Shown: positions 60,561 to 64,000 of the stretch, in pieces
Layout of the letters: every line of letters begins with the position of its first letter
Position numbering within the stretch: position 1 is the stretch's first letter
NCBI RefSeq assembly: GCF_017916475.1
Contig: NZ_JAFMTB010000002.1
Coordinates: forward strand, 1 to 64,000
Length of the DNA: 64,000 nucleotides
Direction of reading: 5' to 3'
Origin: Patulibacter sp. SYSU D01012
Lineage (GTDB): Bacteria > Actinomycetota > Thermoleophilia > Solirubrobacterales > Solirubrobacteraceae
Made by a program: the position numbers and the translations under genes
Notes under the pieces: model-generated
What the model saw: only the letters and a program-made list of their open reading frames with translations
The model's database searches: none
What the model was told of the DNA's origin: nothing

Positions 60561-60573
60561 GACTCGTTCTCAT
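60557..60573. promoter_or_regulatory. Fur/Zur-type operator ATGAGA-CTCGT-TCTCAT
   Basis: A 17-bp inverted repeat whose core TGAGACTCGTTCTCA fits the 7-1-7 plan of actinobacterial Zur boxes (TGAnAATnATTnTCA). It abuts the -10 TATACT of the downstream GTPase, so a bound repressor would block transcription. Zur is favoured over Fur by the function of the gene. Confidence 0.7.
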
Positions 60574-60585
60574 ATACTGCGGCGC
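60573..60585 (+). promoter_or_regulatory. -10 element TATACT, leaderless start of the COG0523 GTPase
   Basis: TATACT (60573-60578) ends 7 nt before the ATG at 60586 and overlaps the last base of the operator. Confidence 0.65.
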
Positions 60586-61836
60586 ATGGTCACCACCGAC
60601 GTGCGCGACGGCCGCCTGCCCGTCACGGTCCTCTCCGGCTTCCTCGGGGCCGGCAAGACGACGCTCCTGAACGCCCTGCTGCGCAACCGCGAGGGGCGGC
60701 GGATCGCCGTGATCGTCAACGACATGAGCGAGGTGAACGTCGACGCCGCGCTCGTCGAGCAGGGCGGCGCCCGGCTGGACCGGGTCGAGGAGCGGCTCGT
60801 CGAGATGAGCAACGGGTGCATCTGCTGCACGCTCCGCGAGGACCTGCTCGTCGAGGTCGCCCGGCTGGCGGGCGAGGGGCGCTTCGACCACCTGGTCATC
60901 GAGTCCAGCGGCATCAGCGAGCCGCTCCCGGTCGCCGAGACCTTCACGTTCGAGGACGAGGACGGCACGAGCCTGTCGCGCGTCGCCCGCCTGGACACGA
61001 TGGTCACCGTCGTCGACGCGGCGCGCTTCCTCGACGACCTCGGCTCGGACGAGGACGTCCGCTCGCGCGGCGAGAGCCTGGGGCCCGACGACGAGCGGAC
61101 CGTCGTCGACCTGCTCGTCGACCAGGTGGAGTTCGCCGACCTCGTCGTGCTGAGCAAGGCCGACCTGGTCGACGAGGAGCGCCTGCGCCGGACGGAGCAC
61201 GCCGTCCGGCAGCTCAACCGCGGCGCCCGGATCGTGCACGCCCGCCACGGCGACGTCCCGCTGGACGAGCTGCTCGACACGGGCCGCTTCGACTTCGACG
61301 CCGCGGCCGAGCACCCGGGCTGGCTGCAGGTGCTGCGCGGCGAGGAGGAGCCCGAGACCGAGGAGTACGGGATCTCGTCCTTCGTCTACCGCGCGCGGCG
61401 GCCGTTCCATCCCGAGCGCCTGTGGGCCGCGGTCCACGAGCCGTGGGACGGGGTGATGCGCTCGAAGGGCTTCTTCTGGCTCGCCAGCCGGCCGGCGATC
61501 GTGGGGGAGTGGTCGACGGCCGGGCCGATCCTGAACCTGGGCGCCGTCGGGACGTGGTGGGCGACGCAGCCCCGGGAGGCCTGGCCGGCGGACCTCGCCG
61601 CGCGGCTGGCCGACGACTGGGACGAGCGCTTCGGCGACCGCCGGCAGGAGCTCGTCTTCATCGGGCAGCGGCTGGACCGCGAGCGCTTCGTCGCCCGGCT
61701 CGACGCCGCCCTGATGACCGAGGAGGAGCTCGCCGGCGGGCGCGAGGCCGCCTACGGGCTGCCGGATCCGTGGCCGCGCTGGGGCAGCGACGAGGTGCAC
61801 CGGTACGGGCACCCCGGCGCGGTCGCGGCGGACTGA
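60586..61836 (+). CDS. COG0523 (CobW/ZNG1-type) metal-chaperone GTPase
   Basis: A 416-residue GTPase of the G3E family that supplies metal, usually zinc, to client enzymes. Walker [10 protein letters not shown] (residues 18-26), the CxCC metal motif C78-I-C80-C81 ([11 protein letters not shown]), [17 protein letters not shown] as base motif, and the C-terminal CobW_C domain ([39 protein letters not shown]). The WWAT/FIGQ form is like ZigA/YciC. The Zur-type box at its promoter predicts induction in zinc starvation. Confidence 0.92.
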   Translation: MVTTDVRDGRLPVTVLSGFLGAGKTTLLNALLRNREGRRIAVIVNDMSEVNVDAALVEQGGARLDRVEERLVEMSNGCICCTLREDLLVEVARLAGEGRFDHLVIESSGISEPLPVAETFTFEDEDGTSLSRVARLDTMVTVVDAARFLDDLGSDEDVRSRGESLGPDDERTVVDLLVDQVEFADLVVLSKADLVDEERLRRTEHAVRQLNRGARIVHARHGDVPLDELLDTGRFDFDAAAEHPGWLQVLRGEEEPETEEYGISSFVYRARRPFHPERLWAAVHEPWDGVMRSKGFFWLASRPAIVGEWSTAGPILNLGAVGTWWATQPREAWPADLAARLADDWDERFGDRRQELVFIGQRLDRERFVARLDAALMTEEELAGGREAAYGLPDPWPRWGSDEVHRYGHPGAVAAD

Positions 61837-61873
61837 CGGGCTGGGCGTCCGGGGGCCGATCGCCCGCCGGCCG

Positions 61874-61946
61874 CTCCCGACCGGCGCGCTCCCGACCGGC
61901 GCGCCCGCGACCGGCGCGCCCGCGACCGGCGTGCCCGCCCGGCGCG
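61874..61946. repeat. 15-bp tandem repeat, nearly five copies
   Basis: The unit CTCCCGACCGGCGCG recurs at 61874, 61889, 61904 and 61919 with small changes (CCCGCGACCGGCGCG in copies 3-4), followed by a 13-bp partial copy. It lies between the convergent GTPase and monooxygenase genes. The remaining bases of 61837-62019 hold nothing recognisable. Confidence 0.8.
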
Positions 61947-62019
61947 CCCGGCCCCGGCCGGATGCGCGCCCCGGCCGGACGGGTGGCGAACGCGGCCGCC
62001 CCGCCCGCGTCCGCGCGCC

Positions 62020-62316
62020 CTACAGGTCGTCGCGCTCGACGGCGACCGTCAGGCGCGGCGCGCCCGCGAGCGTGCCGGGCAGGTCGGCGATCGCGCCGTC
62101 GCCGGCGCGCCACGCCCGGTACGCCGCGTCGGCCTCGAGCGACGCCCAGCGCTCGACGGCGACGACGCGCGTCGGATCCTGGTGGTCCTGCACCACGGTG
62201 ACGGACAAGCAGCCGTCGAAGGCGCGGGTGTCGCGCAGCGCCCGCGCCAGGACGGCCAGGCCCTCCTCCAGGCGATCGGGCTGGAACTGCACTTCGAGGA
62301 GCGAGGTGACGGACAC
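62020..62316 (-). CDS. Antibiotic biosynthesis monooxygenase (ABM) family protein
   Basis: A 98-residue ferredoxin-like fold protein: VSVTSLLEVQFQPDRLEEGL at the start (strand 1 and helix 1), FDGCLSVTVVQDHQDPTRVV (strands 2-3), VERWASLEADAAYRAWRAGD (typical W at the strand/helix turn) and a last strand LTVAVE. Members act as cofactor-free oxygenases or heme-degrading enzymes, many without known role. The GTG start has GGGAG 4 nt upstream. Confidence 0.72.
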   Translation of the reverse strand: MSVTSLLEVQFQPDRLEEGLAVLARALRDTRAFDGCLSVTVVQDHQDPTRVVAVERWASLEADAAYRAWRAGDGAIADLPGTLAGAPRLTVAVERDDL

Positions 62317-62435
62317 GGGTCTCCCGGGGGTCGGTGGTCGGGCGCCGCGGCGCGGCGTCCCGCGGACGCTCGCACATCGGTCGGCCGTCCCCGGCTCGAC
62401 GGGCCACCGTGCCCGTCCCGCCGCCCGGGTCGCGG

Positions 62436-63311
62436 TCAGGCGGCGTCGGCGCGCGCGGCCACGCGGGCGCCGCCCGCCAGGCGGGCGGCGGCGACCAGCA
62501 GCACGTAGACGAGCACCGTGACGGCCGCGATCGAGGCGCCGGCGGCCGTGCCGGCGTGGTACGAGACGAGCAGCCCGGCGATCCCGGAGAGGACCGCGAC
62601 GGCGACCGCGACGGCCATCGTCGGGACCACCCGCCAGCCGAGCAGCCGCGCGGACGCCGCCGGCGCCACCAGCGTGGCCGCCACGAACAGGTTGCCCAGC
62701 GCCTGGACGCAGACGAGCGTCGCGACGGCGACGAGGCCGACGAGGGCGACGTCGACCAGCCCGGGCCGCGCGCCGAACGCCGCCGCCGCGTCGCGGTCGA
62801 ACGCGGTCGCGAGCAGGTGCGGATGCAGCACGCGCAGCGCCACGAGCACGACCGCGGTGAGCGCCGCGGCGGTGACGACGTCCCCGTCCGTCAGGCCGAG
62901 CACGTCGCCGAACAGCAGCTCGGAGACGCCGGGAGGGGTGTCGGGCGCGAGCGCCATCAGCACCCCCAGGCCGAACATGGCGGTGAAGACGACGGAGATC
63001 GCGGTGTCGCGGTCGAGGGCGCGGATGCGCGAGGCGCCCGCGATCAGCAGCGCGGCGACGAGCAGCCCGACCGCGCCGCCGAGGACGAGCGGCACCCCGA
63101 GCAGCGCGGCGCCGACGAGACCGGGGAACATCGTGTGGGGCAGCGCCTCGGCGCTGTAGCTCAGGCGCGTCAGGACGATCCACACGCCGAGCGTGCCGCC
63201 GACGACGCCGAGCAGGAGCACCTCGACGAGCGCGCGCTGCATGATGCCGCTCGACCACGGGTCGAGCAGCGGCCCCAGGACGGCGGCCGCGGGGACGAGC
63301 AGGCCGCTCAC
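62436..63311 (-). CDS. Zinc/manganese-type ABC transporter permease
   Basis: A 291-residue ABC-3 family permease with eight or so helices: LLLGVVGGTLGVWIVLTRLS, then YSAEALPHTMFPGLVGAALL (the loop that meets the ATPase), LFGDVLGLT, and the C-terminal LGNLFVAATLVAPAASARLL. These import Zn, Mn or Fe with a periplasmic-type lipoprotein and ATPase. GTG 63311 overlaps the ATPase stop as GTGA. Together with the nearby COG0523 gene and its Zur-type box, zinc (ZnuB) is the likely metal. Confidence 0.85.
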   Translation of the reverse strand: MSGLLVPAAAVLGPLLDPWSSGIMQRALVEVLLLGVVGGTLGVWIVLTRLSYSAEALPHTMFPGLVGAALLGVPLVLGGAVGLLVAALLIAGASRIRALDRDTAISVVFTAMFGLGVLMALAPDTPPGVSELLFGDVLGLTDGDVVTAAALTAVVLVALRVLHPHLLATAFDRDAAAAFGARPGLVDVALVGLVAVATLVCVQALGNLFVAATLVAPAASARLLGWRVVPTMAVAVAVAVLSGIAGLLVSYHAGTAAGASIAAVTVLVYVLLVAAARLAGGARVAARADAA

Positions 63312-64000
63312 GAGTGGTCGTGCCCGTGGTGGTCGGCGACGACCGCCAGGCCGCCGTGCTCGCCCGGCAGGCGCAGCAGACCGCCGCCGTAGGTGGCCTG
63401 CAGCACGTCGGGCGTCAGCGTCGTCGCCGGCGGGCCGAAGGCGACCTGCCGCCGGTGCAGGCACAGGACCTCGTCCCACGCGGTGCACTGGCCGACGTCG
63501 TGGGTCGCGATCAGCAGCGCACGGCCCTGGTCGGCGAGCTCCGCGATCAGGGCGTCCAGGCGCTCCGAGCTGGCGGTGTCCAGCCCCGTGTACGGCTCGT
63601 CGAGCAGCAGCACCCGCGCGTCGCGCACGAGGGCGCGGGCGACGAGCACCCGCTGGCGCTGCCCGCCGGACAGGGCGCCGAAGGTGCGGTCGGCGCGGTC
63701 CTCCAGGCCCACGGCGCGCAGGGCCTCGCGGGCCGCGTCGCGCTCGGCGCGGCCGGGGCCGCGCCACCACGGCCGGCCGGCGATCGTGCCCATCAGGACG
63801 ACGTCGAGCGCGGTGACGGGGAAGTCGAGCCGCGAGCGGTCGGTCTGGGGGACGATCGCGACGTCGCCGGACGCCGCGACGCTGCCGCGGCGGGCGGGCA
63901 GCTCGCCCAGGATCACCCGGAAGAGCGTCGTCTTGCCGCCGCCGTTGGGGCCGAGCACGGCGATCCGGTGCCCGGCGCGCGCGGCGAACGAGACGTCCTC
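63308..64000 (-). CDS. Metal ABC transporter ATP-binding protein, 5' part outside the window
   Basis: The reverse-strand gene enters at the window edge and ends at 63308. Visible parts are Walker A GPNGGGKTT, the Q-loop VPQTDRS, the signature LSGGQRQRVLVARAL, Walker B VLLLDEP and the switch His in LLIATHDVG. The protein ends in a His-rich tail (VADHHGHDHS), which may bind the metal carried. This is the ZnuC/MntA type of ATPase. It is not broken; the start is simply beyond 64000. Its promoter (and any Zur box) is not visible. Confidence 0.87.
   Translation of the reverse strand, partial: EDVSFAARAGHRIAVLGPNGGGKTTLFRVILGELPARRGSVAASGDVAIVPQTDRSRLDFPVTALDVVLMGTIAGRPWWRGPGRAERDAAREALRAVGLEDRADRTFGALSGGQRQRVLVARALVRDARVLLLDEPYTGLDTASSERLDALIAELADQGRALLIATHDVGQCTAWDEVLCLHRRQVAFGPPATTLTPDVLQATYGGGLLRLPGEHGGLAVVADHHGHDHS

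Overview
The window is very GC-rich (almost every codon in the genes ends in G or C) and carries only ordinary chromosomal genes. The gene content and order (yggS-sepF-proC-yggT-lspA-rluD, then rpsB-tsf-pyrH-frr-uppS-cdsA-dxr-rseP, ispG, proS, and a pgsA / FHA / MerR group) point to an actinobacterium. A short HisG plus HisZ, a MurA with Asp in place of the catalytic Cys, a one-motif RsiG-like protein and the lack of divIVA beside yggT suggest a deep-branching lineage such as Thermoleophilia (Solirubrobacterales). The placement is an inference; no 16S sequence is in the window. I see no phage, IS element, CRISPR array or tRNA gene.

Layout. 1-66: the 3' end of a 5S rRNA and its terminator. 234-2483: a DUF389 membrane protein converging on an isocitrate/isopropylmalate-type dehydrogenase. 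2672-9787: murA followed by a tight histidine operon hisZ-G-D-B-H-A-F. 9909-13293: a membrane-anchored beta-propeller protein divergent from a tRNA nucleotidyltransferase-like gene and yggS. 13387-16764: sepF, three 73-bp tandem repeats, then the overlapping chain proC-yggT-lspA-rluD. 16817-24619: a structured leader, then rpsB, tsf, pyrH, frr, uppS, cdsA, dxr and rseP (translation, UMP kinase, undecaprenyl-PP, CDP-diacylglycerol, MEP pathway, site-2 protease). The ancestral order continues with ispG (28753) and proS (32631) but is broken by an amino-acid permease, a methyltransferase, a DUF427 protein and a PLP gamma-lyase/synthase, and then by a secreted glycosidase-like protein and sodA.

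34352-37846 holds pgsA, an RsiG-like anti-sigma candidate, a zinc-ribbon/FHA protein, a MerR regulator, apt and an SRPBCC protein, meeting a membrane protein with a sigma-4-like HTH head on. 39114-46025 is mixed metabolism: hotdog thioesterase, Fe-dependent alcohol dehydrogenase, an ECF sigma factor, a c-di-AMP (ydaO/yuaA) riboswitch driving an RlpA-like exported protein, dinB, an alpha/beta hydrolase, an acyl-CoA thioesterase-like protein and aat. 46328-49286 encodes the three-subunit proton-translocating transhydrogenase. 49375-60560 carries a GNAT, a secreted subtilase, a TetR / DUF2236 divergent pair, an SDR, pepT, two acyl-CoA dehydrogenases and two hydrolases. 60557-64000 looks like a zinc-homeostasis region: a Fur/Zur-type box overlapping the promoter of a CxCC GTPase (COG0523) and, on the other strand, a metal ABC transporter cut by the window end.

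Two genome-style features run through the window. First, at least twelve monocistronic or operon-leading genes have a TANNNT -10 element ending exactly 6 or 7 nt before the start codon and no Shine-Dalgarno sequence, which predicts leaderless mRNAs and helps decide several GTG starts. Second, transcription units mostly end in long, perfect GC palindromes without a U-tract, especially between convergent genes.
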